A program made the position numbers and the translations under genes. Below, piece after piece: positions 42,409-50,586 of a DNA stretch of 64,000 nt (position 1 is its first letter; every line of letters starts with the position of its first letter). The notes under the pieces are model-generated. The model ran no database searches. It was given only the letters and a program-made list of their open reading frames with translations, and was not told the DNA's origin. The stretch comes from Paenibacillus sp. OV219 (GTDB lineage Bacteria; Bacillota; Bacilli; Paenibacillales; Paenibacillaceae), in contig NZ_FOCJ01000006.1 in assembly GCF_900110075.1 (NCBI RefSeq), positions 186,001 to 250,000 on the forward strand. Direction: 5' to 3'.

Positions 42409-43302
42409 CTACCCCCGCTTATAATGCGTAGCGATCTCGTCGATCCACAGCCTCACCGCCGGACTCAAGCTCTCCGACTCCGCATGAATCAGCGACGTCG
42501 TCCGTTTCGTCGCCTCCAGCTCGCGGATCGGGATAACGATGAGATCGTTATCCTTCAGCATCTCGGGGCGCAAGTAAGACTTCGGCAGCAACGTCGCTGC
42601 CCGGCAGGTGTGCAGTAGCCGCAGAATCGCCTCAAAGGAGTCGATTTCCATGCGGACATCGGGAAGTAGGCGGTATTTTTCGAACAGCTCGTCGGTTAAG
42701 ATTCGGTACCACGTGCCTTTGGAGAAGAGGATCATCGGCAGGCCATTTAAATCTGTGATGACAGGCAAGCCTTTATCCATTACAAAATGATTTCGCGGCA
42801 GCACAAGTACGAGATGATCGTCGAACAGCGGAATACATTTCAAGTGCGGATCATCTATGCCTGAAGCGACGATGCCAAGATCGGCTTTGCGCTCGCGGAC
42901 GAGCGTGACGATCTCATGTGTTTTGCCAGTAATCGCTTTGATGTCGAGCTCGGGACTGTTCGCTGTGAGCGTCTGGATGAGGTCCGGCAAGGACGTTTGC
43001 AGTGTCGTTAAGCTCGCGCCAATCGTCAGTACCTTCCGGCCAGCGGTCTTGTATTCCGCTACAAGCTTCAAATATCGGAGATGCTGCTGGCGGGTCTCGA
43101 CGGCGTAATCGTAGGTTAGCTGGCCGATGCGAGTGAGCTCTAGCCTTTTGCCGATCCGGTTGAACAGCAGTACGCCGAGCTCTTGCTCGAGCTTGGCGAT
43201 TTTGCGCGAGAGTGCGGGCTGCGACAGGTTTAGCTCAGCAGATGCCTTGTTTAGGCTCGCCTGCTCTACCACGACGGTGAACATATACAACTCATCTAAC
43301 AT
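42409..43302 (-). CDS. LysR family transcriptional regulator, divergent from sdhCAB
   Basis: A 297-residue LysR-type regulator. The N-terminal winged helix (MLDELYMFTVVVEQASLNKA, LNLSQPALSRKIAKLE) covers 1-60. The C-terminal periplasmic-binding-like effector domain covers about 90-295 (IGASLTTLQTSLPDLI). The start at 43302 follows GGAG by eight bases; a longer frame to 43323 is not supported. It is divergent from sdhC across 269 bases, the classic arrangement of a LysR gene and its target, so it may control succinate dehydrogenase. The inducer is unknown. Confidence 0.9.
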   Translation of the reverse strand: MLDELYMFTVVVEQASLNKASAELNLSQPALSRKIAKLEQELGVLLFNRIGKRLELTRIGQLTYDYAVETRQQHLRYLKLVAEYKTAGRKVLTIGASLTTLQTSLPDLIQTLTANSPELDIKAITGKTHEIVTLVRERKADLGIVASGIDDPHLKCIPLFDDHLVLVLPRNHFVMDKGLPVITDLNGLPMILFSKGTWYRILTDELFEKYRLLPDVRMEIDSFEAILRLLHTCRAATLLPKSYLRPEMLKDNDLIVIPIRELEATKRTTSLIHAESESLSPAVRLWIDEIATHYKRG

Positions 43303-43326
43303 GGGGACTGCTCCTATATGCAAAAT

Positions 43327-43336
43327 AGTTATAACT
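43327..43336. promoter_or_regulatory. Palindrome in the LysR/sdhC divergent region
   Basis: AGTTATAACT is a perfect 10-bp palindrome 25 bases upstream of the LysR start. A second dyad of ATAAT/ATTAT half-sites lies at about 43345-43364. LysR-type boxes of AT-rich dyads are expected here, but binding is unproven. Confidence 0.35.
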
Positions 43337-43474
43337 TTTAATGAATAATCGGCAATTCCATTATAAGCGTAAAAGGAGTATTATTTGTAATGGATAGAAG
43401 TTTTATTATTTGCCATTTTTAAACAAGCTTCTACTTCGTTCGCGAAACGTCAGCTTTTGGCAGTCTATTATTTA

Positions 43475-43504
43475 TTGACGGCTCTTTAGGCCCAGAGTTA
43501 CAAT
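43475..43504 (+). promoter_or_regulatory. Predicted sigma-A promoter of sdhCAB
   Basis: TTGACG (43475-43480), an 18-base spacer and TACAAT (43499-43504), about 67 bases before the sdhC start. Confidence 0.65.
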
Positions 43505-43571
43505 GGAGAATGGTTTTGGCGAATTATGGCGAAATGTAACCTCACAGTTTGGAAAGGAGAACGTACAAGTT

Positions 43572-44243
43572 ATGAAAGGAAATTCGTATTTATCGCGTAA
43601 GATCCACTCCTTACTTGGAGTAATACCGCTCGGTTTGTTTCTTATCGAGCATATGGTGACGAACTTTTCCGCATATGAGCGCGGGCCGCAAGGATTCGAG
43701 GATAGTGTCAAGTTTTTGAATGATCTTCCGCTCGTTTTCTTCCTGGAGCTGTTCGGCATTTGGCTGCCGTTGTTGTTCCACGGCGTGTACGGACTATATG
43801 TCGCTTATCAGTCCAACCTGAACACCGGGCGGTTCCAATATGGCCGCAACTGGGCTTTCGCACTTCAGCGGATTTCAGGTGTCATCACATTCATCTTCAT
43901 CTTCTGGCATCTCTACCAGACGCGCTACCAAGTTATGATCGGCGCGGTAACCCATGAAGAGCTGGGTAATTTGATGCATGACGTCACGACGAACGGCTTC
44001 TACTTCGTGCTCTATGTGATCGGTATTCTTGCCGCTACATTCCATTTCAGCAATGGTATGTGGGCATTCCTCGTGAGCTGGGGTATTACGGTCGGGCCGC
44101 GTGCACAACGCATCTCCTCGTTCATTTGGATCGGCGTATTCGTTATTGTGGCAGTGATTTTCCTGCTGTCGCTTGGATCGTTCAAGGGCGATGAGTTCAA
44201 AGAAGCGGCTTCTGCTGCTCTACAATTGACGAATCTCGTTTAA
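43572..44243 (+). CDS. sdhC: Succinate dehydrogenase cytochrome b558 subunit
   Basis: A 223-residue membrane anchor of the Bacillus-type diheme menaquinone-reducing complex II, with five predicted spans. Candidate heme-ligand histidines lie in LIEHMVTNF, LLFHGVYGLY, IFWHLYQTR and TFHFSNGMW, which match the conserved positions of SdhC in Gram-positive bacteria. The ATG at 43572 gives the standard start MKGNSYLSRKIHSLLG and follows AAAGGAG by 12 bases; an upstream in-frame ATG at 43503 overlaps the promoter. It is the first gene of sdhCAB. Confidence 0.94.
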   Translation: MKGNSYLSRKIHSLLGVIPLGLFLIEHMVTNFSAYERGPQGFEDSVKFLNDLPLVFFLELFGIWLPLLFHGVYGLYVAYQSNLNTGRFQYGRNWAFALQRISGVITFIFIFWHLYQTRYQVMIGAVTHEELGNLMHDVTTNGFYFVLYVIGILAATFHFSNGMWAFLVSWGITVGPRAQRISSFIWIGVFVIVAVIFLLSLGSFKGDEFKEAASAALQLTNLV

Positions 44244-44267
44244 GTTTGAGACAAGGAGCGAAATGAT

Positions 44268-46013
44268 ATGGCTAAGAATAAAATTATTGTCGTAGGCGGC
44301 GGTTTGGCTGGCCTTATGGCTACAATAAAAGCGGCTGAAGCAGGCGTGCACGTTGACCTGTTCTCGGTTGTGCCTGTTAAACGCTCGCACTCCGTATGTG
44401 CGCAAGGCGGTATTAACGGCGCGGTTAATACGAAGGGTGAAGGCGACTCCACATGGGAGCACTTCGATGACACGGTTTACGGGGGCGACTTCCTTGCGAA
44501 CCAACCACCTGTAAAAGCGATGTGCGATGCAGCTCCAGGCATCATCCACTTGATGGACCGGATGGGCGTTATGTTCAACCGTACTCCTGAGGGTTTACTT
44601 GACTTCCGTCGTTTCGGCGGTACACAATATCACCGTACGGCGTTCGCAGGCGCGACAACTGGCCAGCAGCTGCTGTACGCGCTGGACGAGCAAGTTCGCC
44701 GCTGGGAATCAGAAGGTCTCGTAACGAAGTACGAGCACTGGGAATTCCTTGGCTCCATTCTTGATGATGACGGCGTCTGCCGCGGTGTATCGGCGCAGGA
44801 TCTGCGTTCGATGGAAGTGCATACGTTTGCTGCGGATGCGGTTATCTTGGCATCAGGCGGCCCTGGTATTATTTTCGGCAAAACGACGAACTCGGTAATT
44901 AATACTGGTACAGCAGCAAGCGCGGTGTACCAACAAGGCGTTCATTATGCAAACGGTGAATTCATTCAAATCCACCCGACAGCGATTCCTGGCGATGACA
45001 AGCTGCGTCTCATGAGCGAATCCGCTCGTGGTGAAGGCGGACGGATCTGGACGTACAAAGACGGTAAGCCTTGGTACTTCCTTGAAGAGAAATACCCTGC
45101 GTACGGTAACCTTGTACCTCGTGATATTGCGACTCGTGAGATTTTCTCCGTGTGCGTGGACGACAAGCTCGGCATCAACGGCGAGAACATGGTTTATCTC
45201 GATCTGTCTCATAAAGATCCGAAGGTGCTTGACGTTAAACTCGGCGGCATCATTGAAATCTATGAGAAATTCATGGGCGATGACCCTCGTAAAATCCCGA
45301 TGAAAATCTTCCCTGCGGTTCACTATTCGATGGGCGGCATATGGGTCGATTACAATCAAATGACGAACATTCCAGGCTTGTTCGCTTGCGGCGAATGTGA
45401 ATATCAATACCACGGTGCGAACCGTCTCGGCGCGAACTCGCTGCTCTCCGCTATCTACGGCGGTATGATCACGGGCCCTAAAGCGGTTGAGTACATTAAA
45501 GGCCTTAAGAAATCGGCTGAAGATATCTCTTCCTCGGTGTATGACCGTGCGAAGAAACAGCAAACCGATAAGTATGAAGGTATCCTCGCAATGAACGGTA
45601 CTGAGAATGCATATGTGCTTCACAAAGAGCTTGGCGAATGGATGACCAACAACATGACGGTTGTTCGTTTCAACAATAAGCTTGAAGAGACAATTGGGAA
45701 GATCAAAGAGCTGAAGCAGCGTTATGCGAACATTAACATTAACGACACTGCGCGCTGGAACAATGCAGGTGTAGCGTTCACGCGTCAGCTGTGGAACATG
45801 ATGGAGCTTTCAGAAGCTATGACGCTTGGCGCGCTTATGCGTAACGAGAGCCGCGGTGCTCACTATAAGCCGGATTTCCCGGATCGTAACGACGAAGACT
45901 TCTTGAAAACAACGATTGCTGCATGGACGCCAGACGGCCCGCAAATTTCGTACCAAGAAGTTGATGTCTCGCTCATTACACCGCGTAAACGCGACTACTC
46001 CAAGGATAAATAG
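44268..46013 (+). CDS. sdhA: Succinate dehydrogenase flavoprotein subunit
   Basis: A 581-residue flavoprotein that oxidises succinate to fumarate. The FAD loop is VVGGGLAGLMATIKAAE at 8-24. The covalent-FAD histidine is His41 in RSHSVCAQGGING. Substrate and catalytic segments include HPTAIPGDD, RGEGGRIW, VPRDIATREI and HYSMGGIWVD, ending with the NRLGANSLLSAIYGG FAD motif. The AAGGAGCG ribosome site lies just before the ATG, 24 bases after sdhC. Confidence 0.96.
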   Translation: MAKNKIIVVGGGLAGLMATIKAAEAGVHVDLFSVVPVKRSHSVCAQGGINGAVNTKGEGDSTWEHFDDTVYGGDFLANQPPVKAMCDAAPGIIHLMDRMGVMFNRTPEGLLDFRRFGGTQYHRTAFAGATTGQQLLYALDEQVRRWESEGLVTKYEHWEFLGSILDDDGVCRGVSAQDLRSMEVHTFAADAVILASGGPGIIFGKTTNSVINTGTAASAVYQQGVHYANGEFIQIHPTAIPGDDKLRLMSESARGEGGRIWTYKDGKPWYFLEEKYPAYGNLVPRDIATREIFSVCVDDKLGINGENMVYLDLSHKDPKVLDVKLGGIIEIYEKFMGDDPRKIPMKIFPAVHYSMGGIWVDYNQMTNIPGLFACGECEYQYHGANRLGANSLLSAIYGGMITGPKAVEYIKGLKKSAEDISSSVYDRAKKQQTDKYEGILAMNGTENAYVLHKELGEWMTNNMTVVRFNNKLEETIGKIKELKQRYANININDTARWNNAGVAFTRQLWNMMELSEAMTLGALMRNESRGAHYKPDFPDRNDEDFLKTTIAAWTPDGPQISYQEVDVSLITPRKRDYSKDK

Positions 46014-46027
46014 AAAGGAGAATAACG

Positions 46028-46792
46028 ATGGCGGAAACAGCAGTAGCAGCCAAAAAAGTGAAGCTGATCATTACGCGTCAAGACGCTCCGAACAGTGGAA
46101 CGTATACGGAAGAATTTGAAGTTCCTTATCGCCCGAACATGAATGTCATTAGTGCGCTCATGGAAATTCAGCGTAACCCGAAGAAATCCGACGGCAACGA
46201 CACAGCTCCGGTATGTTGGGAATCCAACTGCTTGGAGGAAGTGTGCGGCGCTTGCTCCATGGTTATTAACGGCAAGCCGCGCCAAGCGTGCAGCGCGCTC
46301 GTTGACAAGCTTGAGCAGCCGATTCGTCTTCAGCCGATGAGCACATTCCCTGTTGTACGTGACCTTGTCATCAACCGTGAGCGCATGTTCAACGCGTTGA
46401 AACGTGTAAAAGCATGGATTCCGATCGACGGTACGTACGATCTCGGTCCTGGACCGCGTATGGCAGAGACGAAGCGTCAATGGGCATACGAATTGTCCAA
46501 ATGTATGACTTGTGGCGTCTGCCTCGAGTCCTGCCCGAACGTCAATGACCGCAACAGCTTCATCGGTCCTGCGGCGATCTCCCAAGTTCGTTTGTTCAAC
46601 GCGCATCCAACAGGCGAAATGAACAAGGAAGAACGTCTCGAGACGCTAATGGAAGACGGCGGTATCGAAGGCTGCGGTAACTCGCAGAACTGCGTACGCT
46701 CGTGTCCGAAGGGGATTCCGTTGACGACTTCGATCGCAGCGATCAACAAGGATACAACGAAGCATTTGTTCAAGCAATGGTTGGGTATGTAA
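46028..46792 (+). CDS. sdhB: Succinate dehydrogenase iron-sulfur subunit
   Basis: A 254-residue electron-transfer subunit. The [2Fe-2S] ligands are Cys68, Cys73, Cys76 and Cys88 (CLEEVCGAC...C). The ferredoxin-like domain has CMTCGVCLESCP for [4Fe-4S] and CGNSQNCVRSCPKGI for the third cluster. It links the flavin of SdhA to the hemes of SdhC. It starts 14 bases after sdhA with AAAGGAG. The next terminator is almost 400 bases downstream, beyond a repeat-rich stretch, so the mRNA may have a long structured 3' end. Confidence 0.96.
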   Translation: MAETAVAAKKVKLIITRQDAPNSGTYTEEFEVPYRPNMNVISALMEIQRNPKKSDGNDTAPVCWESNCLEEVCGACSMVINGKPRQACSALVDKLEQPIRLQPMSTFPVVRDLVINRERMFNALKRVKAWIPIDGTYDLGPGPRMAETKRQWAYELSKCMTCGVCLESCPNVNDRNSFIGPAAISQVRLFNAHPTGEMNKEERLETLMEDGGIEGCGNSQNCVRSCPKGIPLTTSIAAINKDTTKHLFKQWLGM

Positions 46793-46804
46793 AGGAAGGC
46801 TAGG

Positions 46805-47050
46805 CTCCCGTGGTGGGGCACTTCGCACAGGTATTCCGATTTGCGCTCCCGTGGTACTTCGTACCAAAGTCGCTCAAATTCGGAATACCTGTTGCTGCGT
46901 TTACCACCAAAGTCGCCGGCGCTTCTGCGCAGCGCGAGGGACAAGAGCAGGGCAGCTTCGCTATGCTCACGAGGGGCGCTGCGGCCAGTCGATCTGAGGT
47001 TATCGTTCCCGTGGTGTTCCACCAAAGTCACTTAACCCCAGATCGGCTGG
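46805..47050. repeat. Nested palindromic repeats with a shared apical motif
   Basis: Hairpin one (46828-46891) has arms CAGGTATTCCGATTTG and CAAATTCGGAATACCTG, and an apex TGGTAC-TTC-GTACCA. Outer half-motifs flank it (CTCCCGTGGT at 46805-46814, ACCACCAAAGTCGCC at 46903-46917). Hairpin two (46985-47050) has different arms (CCAGTCGATCTG.../...CAGATCGGCTGG), but the same apical context, CCCGTGGT-n-TTC-n-ACCAAAGTC. Conserved apices on unrelated arms suggest a modular repeat. Confidence 0.8.
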
Positions 47051-47086
47051 AGCTGCCGCTCCCTGGCGCTTGCATGCGCTATAAAA

Positions 47087-47190
47087 CACAAAAAGCACAA
47101 AAAGCACAAAAAGCACAAAAAGCACAAAAAGCACAAAAAGCACAAAACACACAAACAACACAAACAACACAAACAACACAAACAACACAA
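47087..47190. repeat. 9-bp microsatellite in two phases
   Basis: Six units of CACAAAAAG (47087-47140) pass through a short junction into about four units of ACAAACAAC (to about 47186). The 9-bp period keeps frames open and creates artificial ORFs on both strands. It directly abuts the terminator hairpin at 47191. Confidence 0.9.
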
Positions 47191-47222
47191 AAAGCAGTGA
47201 CCTATGGTCACTGCTTTTTTAT
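47191..47222 (+). terminator. Probable terminator of sdhCAB
   Basis: AAAGCAGTGACC (47191-47202) and GGTCACTGCTTT (47206-47217) with a three-base loop and a T run. Confidence 0.88.
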
Positions 47223-47255
47223 ATTTCTAACGAATCGTAGCAGCCCCCTAAACAG

Positions 47256-47285
47256 CAAAAAAGCTGCCGTCAGTAACGGCAGCTT
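47256..47285 (-). terminator. Terminator of the HxlR-family gene
   Basis: On the minus strand GCTGCCGT and ACGGCAGC (47283-47263) form the stem, extended by AA/TT pairs, followed by TTTTTTG. It abuts the stop codon. Confidence 0.88.
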
Positions 47286-47594
47286 CTAACACCAAGTTTC
47301 TCCCCAATCCTGAATCGACTGGATAACGGGTTCTAGTCCCCGCCCTTTTTCGGTTAACTCATATTCAATCCGAACTGGCATCTCCGGATAGACATTTCGC
47401 TTAATAATATCGCAATGCTCGAGCTCTTTCATCCGGTCGGTCAGCATCTTGTCGCTCATCTCCGGGATTTGTTCTTTCATCTCTTTAAAACGCTTCGGCC
47501 CACCAAGTAGAACGCGTACAATCATGCCGGTCCATTTCTTGCCAAGTAACTCAGTTGCACATTCGTACTTTGGGCACATTTTGGAATAATCCAC
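47286..47594 (-). CDS. HxlR family transcriptional regulator
   Basis: A 102-residue MarR-like winged-helix regulator of the HxlR group. The conserved N-terminal Cys region CPKYECATELLGKKWTG (two cysteines, possible redox or electrophile sensing) is followed by the recognition helix segment FKEMKEQIPEMSDKMLTDRMKELE and the wing RVEYELTEKG-type segment (RIEYELTEKGRGLEP). The GTG at 47594 is four bases after GAGGGGTGA. No divergent target gene is adjacent; the next plus-strand gene starts 265 bases away. Confidence 0.9.
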   Translation of the reverse strand: MDYSKMCPKYECATELLGKKWTGMIVRVLLGGPKRFKEMKEQIPEMSDKMLTDRMKELEHCDIIKRNVYPEMPVRIEYELTEKGRGLEPVIQSIQDWGETWC

Positions 47595-47858
47595 GTTATC
47601 ACCCCTCTTTCTCTTACATCCATTGTAACACATGACCTTTTAAAAGGGCAGTGGTTAAACGACACGCCGGTCAAAATACTTGTTATTAAATATTTACTAT
47701 ACTTTAGTGAGTTATACACTTTAGTCAAATTTTATCATAATTCTCATGATCGAGTCGTATAAAGTCGAAATATAACCTAGTATGTTGTGGAGTTACCCGT
47801 TATAATACAGGATGGATTAGCTGCTTGTATGCATTTACGAACCTACCTGAGGTGCAAG

Positions 47859-48695
47859 ATGACAGACAACTGGGGTTTTTATGAACGCCGATCGGTTTCG
47901 GAGCATATGCGTGTTCTGGTCAATATTGGCTACAAAGATGCATATCCGCTCGCGGATTATGACGAATTATTATCCATCACTATTAATTTGTATCCGGTTC
48001 GTGCCAATAACCGCACGAATCGGAATTTTGTTAAGCAGCTGGAACAGCTGGAATCGATGCTGGAGTATTGGCTCAAGCTTAGAACAGATGCAATTTACAT
48101 CGGGCGAGTCAATGCTGCAAGACGGCTCGAGTTCTATTATTACTTGGACAGCAGTCGGTTGAACCGGCAGGAGCTTGACGAATGGCTGGAACAGAATTGG
48201 ACTTATCGCGCCCAGGTGTATCGTAAGGCGGATCCGGAATGGACATTCTATACATTTATGCTGCCTGATGCGCTTGAGGAACTATTTATTCATAATGCTC
48301 AGATGATCTATGCACTTATTCATAAAGGCGACGATATCGGACAGCCGCGCAATGTGTACCACTGGCTGCTGTTTCGGGAGGATTTCGACAGGCGGGAAAT
48401 TACACTGATGCTGGAGAAGCGAGGCTATGTGATTGAGAAGGATAGGGAGGGAAAGCCGGATCAAGGCTATCCCTATCCGCTTGTCATTAGCCGTTTCGAG
48501 GATGTGCGCCTGGATACGGTCAATGAGCGGGTGCGCGAGCTGCACAGCTTGATTGAAGAGAGCGGAGGCCGATACGAAGGCTGGGGCTCTGTCATGAAGC
48601 TGTCGGCGATTAATCGGCTGCGCCGTTCCATGAAGCGCTATCTAGAAGCAGCAGAAGCGACTGTAAGAAGGATGTTCCCAGGGCGTAACGCATAA
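47859..48695 (+). CDS. DUF695/RraB-like domain protein
   Basis: A 278-residue soluble protein. The first 135 residues look like DUF695 (WGFYERRSVSEHMRVLVNIGYKDAYPLADYDELLSITINL). The last part, from about 205, resembles the RraB/ribonuclease E inhibitor-type fold (YPYPLVISRFEDVRLDTVNERVRELHSLIEESGGRYEGWG). The same two-domain layout occurs in other bacteria with no known function. GAGGTG is four bases before the ATG; the longer frame from 47787 lacks a ribosome site. It is convergent with the EamA-type exporter. Confidence 0.75.
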   Translation: MTDNWGFYERRSVSEHMRVLVNIGYKDAYPLADYDELLSITINLYPVRANNRTNRNFVKQLEQLESMLEYWLKLRTDAIYIGRVNAARRLEFYYYLDSSRLNRQELDEWLEQNWTYRAQVYRKADPEWTFYTFMLPDALEELFIHNAQMIYALIHKGDDIGQPRNVYHWLLFREDFDRREITLMLEKRGYVIEKDREGKPDQGYPYPLVISRFEDVRLDTVNERVRELHSLIEESGGRYEGWGSVMKLSAINRLRRSMKRYLEAAEATVRRMFPGRNA

Positions 48696-48710
48696 CCAAC
48701 CGGCATCAAC

Positions 48711-49601
48711 CTACAATCGAATGAGTACAAGGCCGGCAATCGTCATGGCAAAAGCAATCCATTGGTTCGTGCTAAGCCGCTCGCGATAGAGCACAATTGC
48801 GCCAACGGCGACGACGAGACTGTTCGCTGAGAAGATGGGTCCGGCAATGCTAGCCTGACCCGTCTCGAGCGAGATTGCATACAGCTGCAGGCCGCCATAA
48901 GAGAACAGGCCGGCAAGGATACCCCAGCGCATACCGATTGCTGCTGTAGAAGCAGAAGCAACAGCAGGGCGACGCCATTCTCGTGGAACAACCGACAGCC
49001 GTTCTTTCCAGATTGCCCAAGCGAACCATACGATCGACAAGCTGTAAGCAACCAACAGAATCGGCGCACTCTCGAGCTCAAGCTCATCCGTTACTTTAAG
49101 CCCGCCGTTACGGATGGCGAACAGCACAATGCTGAGGCTGACGTAGAGATACCATCGCGATTGAATCTGAGCTTCCTGCTGTTTGCCTCTAATCGACACG
49201 AGCACGACTGCGATTAGCAGCAGCAGAACGCCGCTCATCTCAGTGCCGCTAAGCGGTTCATTGTAGACGAGCATGCCCAGTCCGATGACGAGTACGATGT
49301 TCATATTCGTCAATGGAGAGGTGAGGCTGGCTGGCCCGCATTCCAGCGCTTTCATGAATAAGGCATTGCCAAGCGCAGATCCTGCGCCAATGAGCAAACC
49401 ACCGAGCCAGACGCGCGGATCGCCGAGCGACGGCAGCAAAGTATGCTCCAAGGCGGCATGTACGCCAAACCCGCAAGTGCCTGAAATATATAGCCCCAGC
49501 AGTAGATAGGCGGACGAACCGCTCTGCATTTGGGACACTTTCATCCACCAGCCCGCCAGTCCGAACAGGACGGCGCTGCCGATAGCTGCTGCAAACCACA
49601 T
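48711..49601 (-). CDS. EamA/DMT family transporter
   Basis: A 296-residue drug/metabolite transporter superfamily protein with ten predicted spans in two EamA halves of about 140 residues. Typical features are the ALFMKALECGPASLTSPLTNMNIVLV segment ending the first half and YAISLETGQASIAGPIFSANSLVVAVGAIVLYRERLS in the second. The substrate is unknown. GGTGGCGAG precedes the ATG at 49601. It is on the same strand as the phosphatase gene but about 150 bases apart with a hairpin in between. Confidence 0.88.
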   Translation of the reverse strand: MWFAAAIGSAVLFGLAGWWMKVSQMQSGSSAYLLLGLYISGTCGFGVHAALEHTLLPSLGDPRVWLGGLLIGAGSALGNALFMKALECGPASLTSPLTNMNIVLVIGLGMLVYNEPLSGTEMSGVLLLLIAVVLVSIRGKQQEAQIQSRWYLYVSLSIVLFAIRNGGLKVTDELELESAPILLVAYSLSIVWFAWAIWKERLSVVPREWRRPAVASASTAAIGMRWGILAGLFSYGGLQLYAISLETGQASIAGPIFSANSLVVAVGAIVLYRERLSTNQWIAFAMTIAGLVLIRL

Positions 49602-49723
49602 CGCTCGCCACCAACTTCACGCTTAAATAATTTTGTTACACAATTGAAATATTCCTGTTACGCGCCCATTACAATTAGGGGGTACTATAATAAACAAGAC
49701 CCCCTTTTTAATCATATAAATTC

Positions 49724-49754
49724 GGACCTGCTCTTGCAGGTCCACTTTTTTTTT
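49724..49754. terminator. Hairpin between the phosphatase and exporter genes
   Basis: GGACCTGC (49724-49731) and GCAGGTCC (49736-49743) with a four-base loop. The nine-T tract lies on the plus strand, whereas both flanking genes are on the minus strand, where only GAATTTATA follows. Its direction is therefore ambiguous. Confidence 0.6.
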
Positions 49755-50562
49755 ATAATGGCACGATGACCGGTTGCTTCTTCTTGTAATACACCCACTC
49801 TTTAAAGCCGATTTCCTTGAGTCGCTTCGCAACAAGCTCCCATTCATCGCCGACCCGGCTAGGGCGGTGCGCATCAGAGCCGAACGTTACGGATACGCCA
49901 TAATGCAGAGCACGCTCCAATATCGCGTCGGAAGGGTACCAGCCGCCGACATCTTTCGTTGAGCCGGAGGTGTTGATCTCAATAGATACGCTGCTCTCAG
50001 CGATTGCTTGCAACGTAGCATCAATCACATCATCCGCATTAATAGCTGAGAAAGCCGGATAGTAGCCCTTCATCGCATCAATGTGACCGAGAATTTGGAA
50101 CATACCGCTGCGGGCAGATTGCGCGATGAGATCGTAATACTCGCGCTTTTGCTCCACTTGCTGTTCACTCGATTTGCCTTTCCAACGGTTGCGGTTAAAG
50201 ATGCTCACCCCGCCTGAACGATGAACAGACCCGATAATGTAATCGAATGGATATCCGGCAAAGATATCGCTATACAGCTTCGCATGCTCAGGGAAAAAGT
50301 CCGACTCAACGCCAAGCAGCACGTCAATCTTCCCTTCATACTTCTCTTTTAGTCGCAGTACCTCGTCTACATATTGCGCGAACTCGCTCTTCGCCATTGT
50401 AATGCCGGGATTCTCATGATCCAACTTGCTGCCAAAATAAGGGGAATGATCGGATATCCCAATAACGCCAAGGCCTTCACGAATGCCGGCCTTTATGTAA
50501 TCCTCAATATTGCCGTCCGCATGTCCACATCTGAAATGATGGGTATGTAGATCGAATTTCAA
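49753..50562 (-). CDS. hisJ: PHP-family histidinol-phosphatase
   Basis: A 269-residue PHP-type metal phosphatase like Bacillus HisJ (HisK family), which dephosphorylates histidinol phosphate in histidine synthesis. Metal-ligand motifs are DLHTHHFRCGHADG at the start, GISDHSPY, GVESDFF, GSVHRSGG, GHIDAMKGY and FGSDAHRPSRVG near the end. The TTG at 50562 follows AAGGAGGG by seven bases and gives (M)KFDLHTHH. It lies 24 bases after the LysR gene in the same direction, so the two probably form an operon. No other his gene is nearby. Confidence 0.88.
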   Translation of the reverse strand: MKFDLHTHHFRCGHADGNIEDYIKAGIREGLGVIGISDHSPYFGSKLDHENPGITMAKSEFAQYVDEVLRLKEKYEGKIDVLLGVESDFFPEHAKLYSDIFAGYPFDYIIGSVHRSGGVSIFNRNRWKGKSSEQQVEQKREYYDLIAQSARSGMFQILGHIDAMKGYYPAFSAINADDVIDATLQAIAESSVSIEINTSGSTKDVGGWYPSDAILERALHYGVSVTFGSDAHRPSRVGDEWELVAKRLKEIGFKEWVYYKKKQPVIVPL

Positions 50563-50586
50563 ATGAAATCCCTCCTTGGATAACAA

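Noticed and set aside
44853-45623. 256-codon minus-strand ORF inside sdhA
   Set aside because: Antisense to a well-conserved enzyme gene; no independent signals.
46810-47289. 159-codon ORF downstream of sdhB with a KAQ/TTQ repeat tail
   Set aside because: It runs through hairpin repeats and the 9-bp microsatellite and across the terminator; the repeats alone keep the frame open.
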